From: a gamma proteobacterium endosymbiont of Lamellibrachia anaximandri
Lineage (GTDB): Bacteria > Pseudomonadota > Gammaproteobacteria > Chromatiales > Chromatiaceae
Direction of reading: 5' to 3'
DNA: 53,420 nt
NCBI GenBank assembly: GCA_016756855.1
Contig: JAESPD010000023.1
Span: forward strand, 1-53,420
How positions within the stretch are numbered: the first letter of the stretch is position 1; each line of letters opens with the position of its first letter. The notes under the pieces are model-generated. The model was not told where the DNA came from and did no database searches. It saw nothing but the letters and a program-made list of their open reading frames with translations. The position numbers and the translations under genes were made by a program. Shown here one piece after another: positions 1 to 7,047 of the stretch.

Positions 1-105
1 AGGGCGCTCAAACGACGACCGAAATCCTTTCCTCTACTCATCAAACCCAGACATGCAGCGAGGGAGGAAGTCAGGAAAAATGGACATCCCAAGAAACTTA
101 AGTAA

Positions 106-648
106 GTGCCATTCGGGTTAGATGGAAAAGAATTAAACCTGATCCCCGGTCTTAAGATGAAGCGGGGAGATACGTTTTCACGATACTTGAATATTACCCT
201 CGCGGGTGTTTCTCTGCTGTTGTTGCTTTTGAATGTTGCATTCCCGATTTGGGAGAAAGCTGTTCAACTGAAAGAACTTGTTCCCATTGAGCAGCAGCTT
301 AAGTCGTATGTGAACGAAGCCCGTGAGTTGAGGGAAAAGGTCGATATGGCCAGACGCAAAGTGGAATTCATCAGTGAACGCAAAACAGGTGCAATACCGA
401 TACTGCAGATAATTGATGAGTTGACCCGCCTGGTTCCCGACGATACCTGGATCGATAACCTGCAGTTTGATGATGAAGAGGTGAATATTCATGGATTCTC
501 TGTTTCGGCTGCATCATTGCTATCACTGGTTGAATCATCTGATCTCTTCAAACATGCACGATTCAGATCGTCAGTAACGCAAAACCGGCTCAATGGTTTG
601 GAGCGTTTCCATCTATCTGCAGAAGTGATGGGGAGAAAGGAGAGATGA
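106..648 (+). CDS. GspL/PilN-like T2SS inner-membrane protein (5' end probably frameshifted)
   Basis: A bitopic assembly-platform protein of the PilN/GspL type. It has a short cytoplasmic N-terminus, one transmembrane helix at about residues 27-47, a periplasmic coiled-coil-like stretch at 50-90, and a ferredoxin-like region with the family-typical LTRLVPDDTWI segment. It lacks the actin-like cytoplasmic domain of classical GspL, so a separate PilM-like partner would be expected. The open frame begins at a GTG at 106 immediately after an in-frame TAA and has no good ribosome site. An ATG at 80 with AGGAAAA just upstream reads MDIPRNLSK and would join this frame if one base were restored near 107 (TGG CCA instead of TG CCA). 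The true start is therefore probably 80. The stop overlaps the next ATG (ATGA). Bases 1-79 may be the end of an upstream gene, but none of the three frames there is recognisable. Confidence 0.7.
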   Translation: MPFGLDGKELNLIPGLKMKRGDTFSRYLNITLAGVSLLLLLLNVAFPIWEKAVQLKELVPIEQQLKSYVNEARELREKVDMARRKVEFISERKTGAIPILQIIDELTRLVPDDTWIDNLQFDDEEVNIHGFSVSAASLLSLVESSDLFKHARFRSSVTQNRLNGLERFHLSAEVMGRKER

Positions 649-1241
649 CGGATAATATGTCGACCGCTTCCAGAAAATTTTTTGCGGCTGCACTGCTGCT
701 ATTGGTCGTGTTTGCCCTTGGCAGCGCTATCGTACTGCCCTACCTGAATCTGAAGAGTGCATATAGTGAAGAGTTGGCCAGTGTTGAGAATCGCATTGAG
801 ATCTACCGGCGATCAGTGGGTGTGGCCGACGAACTCAGGGGGCAGTATCAGAGACTGGAGGGGGTCAACGCCAAGGACAAACGATATCTCAAGAGCCAGA
901 TCGAATCATTGGCTGGAGCAGAGCTTCAGGGAATATTGAAACGAGTGGTCAAGTCTCATGGAGCAGAGGTATTCAGTACACAGGTATTACCTTCTGAACA
1001 GCATGAACAGTTTTCGAATGTCTCTATCAGGGTTCGCATGAAGGGAACAATGGAGTCGATGGTCGGAGTGATTTATGCGTTGGAAAGCAGGAAGCCCTTT
1101 CTCTTTGTTTCCGGGTTGCAGATACGTGGCAAGAGAGGATCTCATCGGCGATCCAGAACCTTTGAACGGAAGCAGAAGATCCAGAAACGACAACTTGATC
1201 TAGACTTTGTGCTGTCCGGATATATGAGGAGCCAATCTTGA
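645..1241 (+). CDS. gspM: T2SS protein GspM (PilO-like)
   Basis: A 198-residue GspM/PilO-type assembly-platform protein. It has a cytoplasmic N-terminus, one transmembrane helix at about 12-32, a coiled coil to about residue 75, and a periplasmic ferredoxin-like domain with the family-typical sequence around LKRVVKSHGAEVFSTQVLP. It should pair with the GspL-like protein encoded just upstream. The ATG overlaps the previous stop by four bases and follows AAGGAG, so translation is probably coupled. An ATG four codons further in is also possible. The C-terminus contains a basic stretch (about 163-182) before the final hydrophobic strand. Confidence 0.8.
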   Translation: MTDNMSTASRKFFAAALLLLVVFALGSAIVLPYLNLKSAYSEELASVENRIEIYRRSVGVADELRGQYQRLEGVNAKDKRYLKSQIESLAGAELQGILKRVVKSHGAEVFSTQVLPSEQHEQFSNVSIRVRMKGTMESMVGVIYALESRKPFLFVSGLQIRGKRGSHRRSRTFERKQKIQKRQLDLDFVLSGYMRSQS

Positions 1242-1813
1242 GTTTAATGGCTGGTCGGATCACTGCACTGACAATCCTGCTGACGCTTACGACGGTAGGA
1301 CTCGCTGTGTTGTTGCACTATCAATGGAATGGCAGTCAGGCAGGCAAGGCAGAATTCTCTGAGCGCTTGCTATCGAACGGAGGCGAAAATAGCGATGCCA
1401 ATCGCAAAAACCATGCCCCTTATGCCGCGCTGCCAAAGAGTGCCTATCGGGAAGTACTGGAACGCCCCCTGTTCACTGAAGGACGTATTCCGCCAGTGAT
1501 AGAGAAGGCACAGATTGTTCCGGTTCAGGAGAATCTGGCTCTTAAGCTTGAAGGCGTCGTCTTTGTAAACGAGCGGCATATCGCCATTGTGCGTGATAAC
1601 AGGAGCAAAGAGTTATTAAGACTTCCTGCTGGTGGAGATTACAAGGGCTGGCAGGTTGCCGAGGTTGGCAAGGGGGATGTCGTTTTACGGAAAGGAAAAA
1701 GAAGTATCACCCTGATATTGGAAGCAGGTACCAGCATGCCTGTGGGAGCAAGCCGTATCTCTCCCAAGCAACTCTTGAGAAAACAGAAGATGCCGATCCT
1801 TGTTCCCAGGTGA
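1238..1813 (+). CDS. GspC/GspN-like T2SS periplasmic linker protein
   Basis: A 191-residue protein with an N-terminal membrane anchor (about 8-27), a low-complexity periplasmic linker, the sequence YREVLERPLFTEGRIPP, and a small beta-rich domain (about 100-165). The ERPLF...RRPP-type motif and beta domain are typical of GspC homology-region or GspN-like proteins that link the inner-membrane platform to the secretin. The start is probably the TTG at 1238, six bases after GAGGAG and overlapping the gspM stop. The ATG at 1247 is the alternative. No PDZ or coiled-coil C-terminal extension is present, so it is shorter than classical GspC. Which of the two names fits cannot be settled from sequence alone. 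Confidence 0.65.
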   Translation: MSLMAGRITALTILLTLTTVGLAVLLHYQWNGSQAGKAEFSERLLSNGGENSDANRKNHAPYAALPKSAYREVLERPLFTEGRIPPVIEKAQIVPVQENLALKLEGVVFVNERHIAIVRDNRSKELLRLPAGGDYKGWQVAEVGKGDVVLRKGKRSITLILEAGTSMPVGASRISPKQLLRKQKMPILVPR

Positions 1814-1866
1814 CCAAGTGAAGGATTGGATTTTAACAGCGGCGGAATCCGCCTGGAGTAAACACC

Positions 1867-3630
1867 ATGGCCTCAATCTATAGGGACTATTTCAGGATTG
1901 ATGAAGATCCGTTCTCGATCACGCCGGATCCGAAATTCCTCTTCCTAAGCAGGAATCATCGTGAAGCTTTGGCCCATCTGCGGTTCGGCATGGAGGAGGG
2001 GGGCGGCTTCGTACTGCTGACAGGTGGCGTGGGGACTGGAAAGACGTTGCTCTGCAGAAATCTGTTGGAGAGTCTGCCGAATGAAGTCGATGTCGCATTA
2101 ATCCTCAATCCCCGGCTTCAGCCGTTTGAACTGGTGGCCTCAATCTGTGATGAGCTGCATGTGGAATATCCGGCTGCTGCCGAAAGTCTCAAGGTGCTGG
2201 TCGACCATCTCAACAGCTATCTGCTAAGTTCCCACGCGGCTGGCCGAAGGACAGTGGTCATTATCGACGAGGCGCAGAATCTTAGCTACGAAGCCCTTGA
2301 ACAGGTCAGGCTGTTAACCAATCTTGAAACCAAAACTGAAAAGCTGATGCAGATATTCCTCATCGGCCAATCCGAACTGAAAGAGATTCTGGATCAACCC
2401 AATCTGCGGCAACTGACCCAGAGGATCACCGCCCGGTATCATTTAGAATCGATGGGTCGACCGGAGACCAAAGAGTACATCAGGCATCGCCTCGAAGTGG
2501 TTGGAATTTCGCAACATCTCTTCACAAATAGCGCGTTGGAGGCGGTGTATCAACTTACCAAGGGTATTCCCCGCCGGATTAATATCTTTTGTGAACGTGC
2601 AATGGTGGCTGCTTATGCGGAACGCAAAAATGAGGTCGACTACTTCTTGTTGAAGCGTGTCGCAGAAGAAGTGGAGGGCAACCGACGGAAGGTTAGATGG
2701 CGCAGCCTGCTCACGGTTTCCGCCGTGGCAGCGGTATTGGTTGTTTTGAGTACAACCCTGTCGCTCAACGACATCACAAGTTTTGGAAACAATGTAGAAC
2801 ATCAGATGCGGTTGTTCTTGGCGGACCTGGCAGTGCATAAAAAAAGCGCTCCTGTTGTTCCAAAAGAGATCGATGCTGCCACTCCCATCCCGAACAAAAA
2901 GTTGGACCTCTCTCCAATTAAGATTGCACAGGCCGGCTATTCCGATTCAGAGGTGGCTGTGCCTGAAAAAGAGGAGCATCCGCTAGTCGATGGAAAAGCG
3001 TTCGAGGCAATGACTGCTGGGGAGGCGTTTTCAGAAAATCGGGCCTTCAGCGCGCTGCTCCGCTATTGGAATGTTGATACTCCTGCCGTAGTAGATGGCT
3101 CTGTATTCTGTAAGACTGCGGATGTCCATAAATTAAAATGTGTCTACGGAAAAGGCACTTGGACAAGTCTGGAGTATTTCAACAGACCGGTGATCATTGA
3201 ACTGGAAACATCTGATGGCCGTTTGGTCAATATGATGGTGACTGAATTGCACGGCAATAGAGTCGTGATTGATAACAAGGGAGTACGCATGCAACTTGAA
3301 CGGGCCACTATTGATCGATTGTGGTCCGGGAGTTATGTACTGCTGTGGAAACCACCGCAACTCAACGAGACTGTTCTGGCTGTAGGTGCGCGCGGTCAGG
3401 ATGTTATATGGCTTAATGACATACTTGACCGGGACGAAGGGATCTACGGGATCCAGACACAGGGCAAACGAAACGACAGATTTGACCAGACTCTTGTTGA
3501 AAGGGTGGTCAGGTTTCAACAAAAACACGGTTTGACGCCAGATGGAATCGTAGGTGAGCAGACCCTTATTCAATTACAGTCCGCATCCGGAGATCCTGAC
3601 GTGCCACTTCTGATGCAGTCGAAAGGATAG
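1867..3630 (+). CDS. gspA: ExeA/GspA-type AAA ATPase with peptidoglycan-binding domain
   Basis: GspA (ExeA) uses ATP and peptidoglycan binding, with GspB, to place the T2SS secretin in the outer membrane. The 587-residue protein has a Walker A GGVGTGKT at residues 53-60, a Walker B VVIIDEAQN at 130-138, a transmembrane helix at about 278-300, a periplasmic region, and a C-terminal peptidoglycan_binding_1 domain (about 510-580, with FQQKHGLTPDGIVGEQT). Length and domain order match ExeA. The ATG at 1867 follows a GGAG. It is followed two bases after its stop by gspB, the usual partner arrangement. Confidence in family is high. Confidence 0.9.
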   Translation: MASIYRDYFRIDEDPFSITPDPKFLFLSRNHREALAHLRFGMEEGGGFVLLTGGVGTGKTLLCRNLLESLPNEVDVALILNPRLQPFELVASICDELHVEYPAAAESLKVLVDHLNSYLLSSHAAGRRTVVIIDEAQNLSYEALEQVRLLTNLETKTEKLMQIFLIGQSELKEILDQPNLRQLTQRITARYHLESMGRPETKEYIRHRLEVVGISQHLFTNSALEAVYQLTKGIPRRINIFCERAMVAAYAERKNEVDYFLLKRVAEEVEGNRRKVRWRSLLTVSAVAAVLVVLSTTLSLNDITSFGNNVEHQMRLFLADLAVHKKSAPVVPKEIDAATPIPNKKLDLSPIKIAQAGYSDSEVAVPEKEEHPLVDGKAFEAMTAGEAFSENRAFSALLRYWNVDTPAVVDGSVFCKTADVHKLKCVYGKGTWTSLEYFNRPVIIELETSDGRLVNMMVTELHGNRVVIDNKGVRMQLERATIDRLWSGSYVLLWKPPQLNETVLAVGARGQDVIWLNDILDRDEGIYGIQTQGKRNDRFDQTLVERVVRFQQKHGLTPDGIVGEQTLIQLQSASGDPDVPLLMQSKG

Positions 3631-3640
3631 GGTGGATGAT

Positions 3641-4534
3641 ATGTCATATATATTAAATGCATTGGATCAGGCAGACCGGGAGAGAAACAAAGGTGGTGAT
3701 GCAGAAAGAACGCCACTCTCCGACAGCCCAAATGCAAACGGCAAGCTGACATGGTTTCTTGCCGCAATGGGGATGCTGTTACTGAGCGGGATTGCCGCGC
3801 TGCTTGCCCTTAACGATATCAATGCCCCTGTCCCTGCTGCGCAAATGAGTGAAACGCAGACGGTCAGGCATCTGCCGCCTAAAAAGGAATTGCCGAAGAA
3901 ACACCTTTCCACACAACAGCGGGGTACCCCTTTGCTGGTCTCGATAAAAAAGGGGGGGCAGCAACAAGAGGCGCCAAGCAAACCTAATGTAATGAGCAGC
4001 CCTGAAATAAGCGTGATGGATTTCAACGAGGCTAAGGCGGCGAATAAAAGTGACGTTCTGACAACAAGTGTTCCGTCGCCGCTAACAGTCAATCGACAGA
4101 GCAATCCGTCCGATACCTCCACTGATCGGAAAATAGTGGAAGTCAGCGATGCTGTTGAAGGCGGTGAGCCGGCCGATCAGCAGATCCCCGTAAGCCTACC
4201 TTTCGTACAGCCACCACCGACAATGGTTGAGAACACTGAGCCTCCCGCGGCTGAGATCCTGGCCAATAAGTCAGACAGTGAAATCCCTTTGATCTTTGAA
4301 TTGCCCTATACAAAAAGACTGCCGATACCCGATATCACAATCAACGTGCATGTCTACAATACCAATGCGGACAAACGCTTTGCCATAATCAATATGCGAA
4401 AGTATCGGGAGGGGGATCAGTTGCAGGGCAGTAGCGTAAAGCTGTCCCAAGTGACGCCGCATGGCATCGTTATCGACTATGGGAGTGGTTTGGTGCGGAT
4501 TGATAAGGATGTGGTCTATCGGAAGTCTACTTAG
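3641..4534 (+). CDS. gspB: T2SS protein GspB (ExeB-like)
   Basis: A 297-residue partner of GspA in secretin insertion. It starts with the family-typical MSYILNALDQADRERN, has one transmembrane helix at about 36-57, a long Pro/Ser/Thr-rich periplasmic linker, and ends in the GspB domain (about 225-297: INVHVYNTNADKRFAIIN...REGD...VTPHGIVIDYG). The ATG at 3641 is preferred over the in-frame GTG at 3632 because the family N-terminus begins at MSYIL. It is the last gene of the T2SS block. A 161-bp MITE follows its stop. Confidence 0.85.
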   Translation: MSYILNALDQADRERNKGGDAERTPLSDSPNANGKLTWFLAAMGMLLLSGIAALLALNDINAPVPAAQMSETQTVRHLPPKKELPKKHLSTQQRGTPLLVSIKKGGQQQEAPSKPNVMSSPEISVMDFNEAKAANKSDVLTTSVPSPLTVNRQSNPSDTSTDRKIVEVSDAVEGGEPADQQIPVSLPFVQPPPTMVENTEPPAAEILANKSDSEIPLIFELPYTKRLPIPDITINVHVYNTNADKRFAIINMRKYREGDQLQGSSVKLSQVTPHGIVIDYGSGLVRIDKDVVYRKST

Positions 4535-4571
4535 TTTGGTTGATGTTTCATCTCTTTTTGCTTGATTCTTC

Positions 4572-4732
4572 GTAACTATTCAGCTCATAGTGGATACGGC
4601 GATATTGTGTAGGATGCTGGTGAGGAACGAACCGCGTCGATCGCGAATGATGCGGTTCGCAAGCTCACCAGCATCCTACGTTATGCATTTTGTACCGGTA
4701 TGGGGTCAATCAAGGGTAAGCTGAATAGTTAC
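4572..4732. mobile_element. 161-bp MITE copy 1, IS66-like signature
   Basis: The element begins GTAACTATTCAGCT and ends AGCTGAATAGTTAC, giving 14-bp perfect terminal inverted repeats. It is flanked by a perfect 8-bp direct duplication GATTCTTC (4564-4571 and 4733-4740). Inside is a second long imperfect palindrome (about 4610-4679), with arms GTAGGATGCTGGTGA and TCACCAGCATCCTAC. There is no coding capacity. Eight-base duplications and GTAA termini are typical of IS66-family transposition; the assignment to that family is inference. The internal palindrome may also end transcription from gspB. Confidence 0.9.
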
Positions 4733-4857
4733 GATTCTTCTTTATAAAACCGGGAAATATTTATCCCATTAAGTTCAGGAGTTTCAGGGCGCTGGCCACT
4801 TGATCCCGTAAGTCTGACGGACTGCCATTTCTTGCCAAATTCAGGATTTGGGTCCAT

Positions 4858-4882
4858 CTTAAATTCACTGCCTAGCTATAAT
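4858..4882 (+). promoter_or_regulatory. Possible promoter of the two-component operon
   Basis: A perfect TATAAT (4877-4882) lies 15 bases before the response-regulator ATG. Upstream, from 4858, CTTAAATTCACTGCCTA closely resembles the block CTTAAGATTCACTGGCTA found at the cytochrome promoter (6951). This suggests weak autoregulation through a half-site. No second CTTAA half-site at the expected spacing is present. Confidence 0.35.
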
Positions 4883-4897
4883 TGGATAACTTATACC

Positions 4898-5557
4898 ATG
4901 ACGCAAATCCTTTTAGTGGAAGATGATGAACTCCTTGGTGACGGTATTAGCAAGGTTCTCTCTCGGAGAGGTGATCAGTTGGAATGGGTTCGTGATGGAC
5001 GCTCTGCGCTCACCGCGATATCTGAGACGGATCCCGATGTGGTGCTGCTCGATATCAATCTTCCCGATATCTCAGGCTTCGACATTCTGAAAATTGTTCG
5101 GTCAGCGGAAAATGATGTGCCGATACTGGTCCTTACCGCTCGCAGTAGCGTCTCCAACCGGGTGTTTGCACTCGATAGCGGTGCTGATGACTACCTGGTA
5201 AAACCCTTTGATACCGATGAGTTATGTGCCCGCGTCCGTGCGCTTCGACGCCGCTCTGCCAGTCAGAACGAAGGTCGGTTGCGTTGCGGGGAGCTGGTGA
5301 TGGATACAGAGGCGCTGACTCTGTCGTTGGCAGGTATACCCGTCAATCTATCGATACGGGAGTTTACCTTGTTGCGGACGCTTATGGCGAACCGGGGGAG
5401 AGTCATGTCGCGTCATCAGTTGGAAGAGGAACTCTATGGATGGGATGTAGAAGTGGCGAGTAACACCATCGAAGTCCATATTCACAACCTGCGCAAGAAG
5501 TTGACCAGCTGCATTATTCGTACTGTGCGTGGTGTCGGCTACATTATTGAAAAATGA
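4898..5557 (+). CDS. OmpR/PhoB-family response regulator, QseB/PmrA-like
   Basis: A 219-residue DNA-binding response regulator. The receiver domain carries phospho-acceptor D52 (LLDINLPD), acidic residues at 9-10 and K102 (LVKPFD). The C-terminal winged helix ends GVGYIIEK. An upstream in-frame ATG (4832) would add 22 residues not expected in the family, so the MTQILLVEDDE start at 4898 is chosen. The stop overlaps the ATG of the kinase gene. The family (QseB, PmrA) binds tandem CTTAA-type repeats. Exactly such a site lies in front of the nine-haem cytochrome gene downstream, making that gene a likely direct target. Confidence 0.9.
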   Translation: MTQILLVEDDELLGDGISKVLSRRGDQLEWVRDGRSALTAISETDPDVVLLDINLPDISGFDILKIVRSAENDVPILVLTARSSVSNRVFALDSGADDYLVKPFDTDELCARVRALRRRSASQNEGRLRCGELVMDTEALTLSLAGIPVNLSIREFTLLRTLMANRGRVMSRHQLEEELYGWDVEVASNTIEVHIHNLRKKLTSCIIRTVRGVGYIIEK

Positions 5558-6924
5558 AACACTCTCTACGGTTTCGTCTGCTCTTCTTTGTCCTTACCAG
5601 TTTTATTGTTGGCTGGTTGATGATTTCCGGGTTTACCTGGTGGCGCGCTGCGGCTGAGGCTGATGCCCTGTTTGATGAACAACTTTTTCAACTCGCCACG
5701 TTGCTGGCTGTCGTAACTTCACATGAGGCGGAAGAGCAGGATCTCGATGAGTTTGCGGAGGATATGCAGGTAAACGGTTATAACGATCCGCCAGTGTTCC
5801 AGGTGTGGTCCTCCAATGGCCAACTGCTGGTACATGGCCCAAATGCCCCCAGGGAACCTTTGTCACTCAATTTCGAAACCGGGTACAGCAATGAGATGAT
5901 GAAAGGCCGTCAATGGCGTGTCTATACCCGTTATACGAGTGATAAACAGCATCGAATCCAGGTGGCGCAGGAGAGCGCCAGTCGGGAAGTCAGAATGCTC
6001 GGTTTTGTTGTGAATATCCTATCCCCCTTACTGCTGGCTCTACCGATGATCGGGGTTCTTTGGTGGGTTGTCGTACGGGCGTTGAATCCCCTGGATAGGC
6101 TGGTTCATCAAATAGGCGCGCGCAGTGCCACCAATCTTGAAGCAATCGACACTGCGATAGTGCCTGTTGAAGCGAAGGTGTTGGTAGATGCCATCAACGA
6201 TCTGTTCCAGAAGCTGCAATTATCCATCGAACGCTACAACAGGTTTACCGCCGATGCCGCCCATGAACTGCGAACTCCACTCGCGGGTTCAGTGGTTCAA
6301 ATCCAAGCGGCACTTGAAAGCAGTGATGAAGGTGAACGGAAACATTCGTTAAATCAGGCATTGAAAGGCCTGTCAAAACTCAATCGCCTGGTGGAACAGT
6401 TGTTGGTGTTTTCTCGTATGGAGCCGGATGTGGCAATGTTGGAATTTGCCTTCTTGGATTTGAAGAAGCTATCGGTTGAGGTGGTATCGGAATATGTTCC
6501 TGGCTACCTTGAAAAGAGCGTTTCCCTTGAACTGGAGGCCCCGCACCCGGTGACACTCAAGGGTAATTGGGAGCTGCTATCCATTGTCTTGCGAAATCTC
6601 TTGGATAATGCGGTTCGGGTTACACCTGCCGGCGGAGTGATCAAGGTTAGTCTCCTGGCCGATGATAATTTTGTCACCCTTATGGTAATCGATGCCGGGC
6701 CAGGTATTGCCGACCAGAACAAGGCGTTGGTTTTCGGCCGGTTTCACCGTCTCCTCGGCACCACTGGTCAGGGTAGTGGTCTTGGCCTGTCGATTGTTCA
6801 TAGCGCGGTGAGGCTGCATGGTGGGACAGTCATGTTGGAAGATGGCGATGAGGGTAAAGGCCTCCGGGTTGTGATTAAAATTCCTATCAGAAGCGCATTC
6901 CCGTCCGAGGTTGAAAATTTGTGA
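5554..6924 (+). CDS. QseC/PmrB-like sensor histidine kinase
   Basis: A 456-residue membrane kinase. It has transmembrane helices at about 9-29 and 152-174 enclosing a ~120-residue periplasmic sensor, a HAMP-like linker, the H-box FTADAAHELRTPLAG with H237, the N-box LRNLLDNAV, and G-boxes VIDAGPGI and GQGSGLGLSIV. The QseC-type N-terminal sensor region (two_component sensor kinase N domain) is the best match. It overlaps the regulator gene by four bases (ATGA). The periplasmic region has no obvious haem or metal motif, so the stimulus is unknown. Confidence 0.9.
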   Translation: MKHSLRFRLLFFVLTSFIVGWLMISGFTWWRAAAEADALFDEQLFQLATLLAVVTSHEAEEQDLDEFAEDMQVNGYNDPPVFQVWSSNGQLLVHGPNAPREPLSLNFETGYSNEMMKGRQWRVYTRYTSDKQHRIQVAQESASREVRMLGFVVNILSPLLLALPMIGVLWWVVVRALNPLDRLVHQIGARSATNLEAIDTAIVPVEAKVLVDAINDLFQKLQLSIERYNRFTADAAHELRTPLAGSVVQIQAALESSDEGERKHSLNQALKGLSKLNRLVEQLLVFSRMEPDVAMLEFAFLDLKKLSVEVVSEYVPGYLEKSVSLELEAPHPVTLKGNWELLSIVLRNLLDNAVRVTPAGGVIKVSLLADDNFVTLMVIDAGPGIADQNKALVFGRFHRLLGTTGQGSGLGLSIVHSAVRLHGGTVMLEDGDEGKGLRVVIKIPIRSAFPSEVENL

Positions 6925-6939
6925 AATAATTCCCAAAAC

Positions 6940-6980
6940 CTTAAGCGATCCTTAAGATTCACTGGCTACTTTGGTATTAC
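6940..6980 (+). promoter_or_regulatory. QseB/PmrA-type box and -10 of the nine-haem cytochrome promoter
   Basis: The direct repeat CTTAAG (6940-6945), five bases, CTTAAG (6951-6956) matches the PmrA/QseB recognition pattern (two half-sites spaced by 5). A -10-like TATTAC (6975-6980) follows with an 18-base gap after the second half-site, so that half-site occupies the -35 position, as at PmrA-activated promoters. It sits between the kinase stop (6924) and the cytochrome ATG (7048). Confidence 0.7.
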
Positions 6981-7047
6981 AGAGCCTGCGGTCTGCCTTT
7001 AGCGACCGAAGACGACTGACTACATTTACCAGAGGTAATAGCCAATT

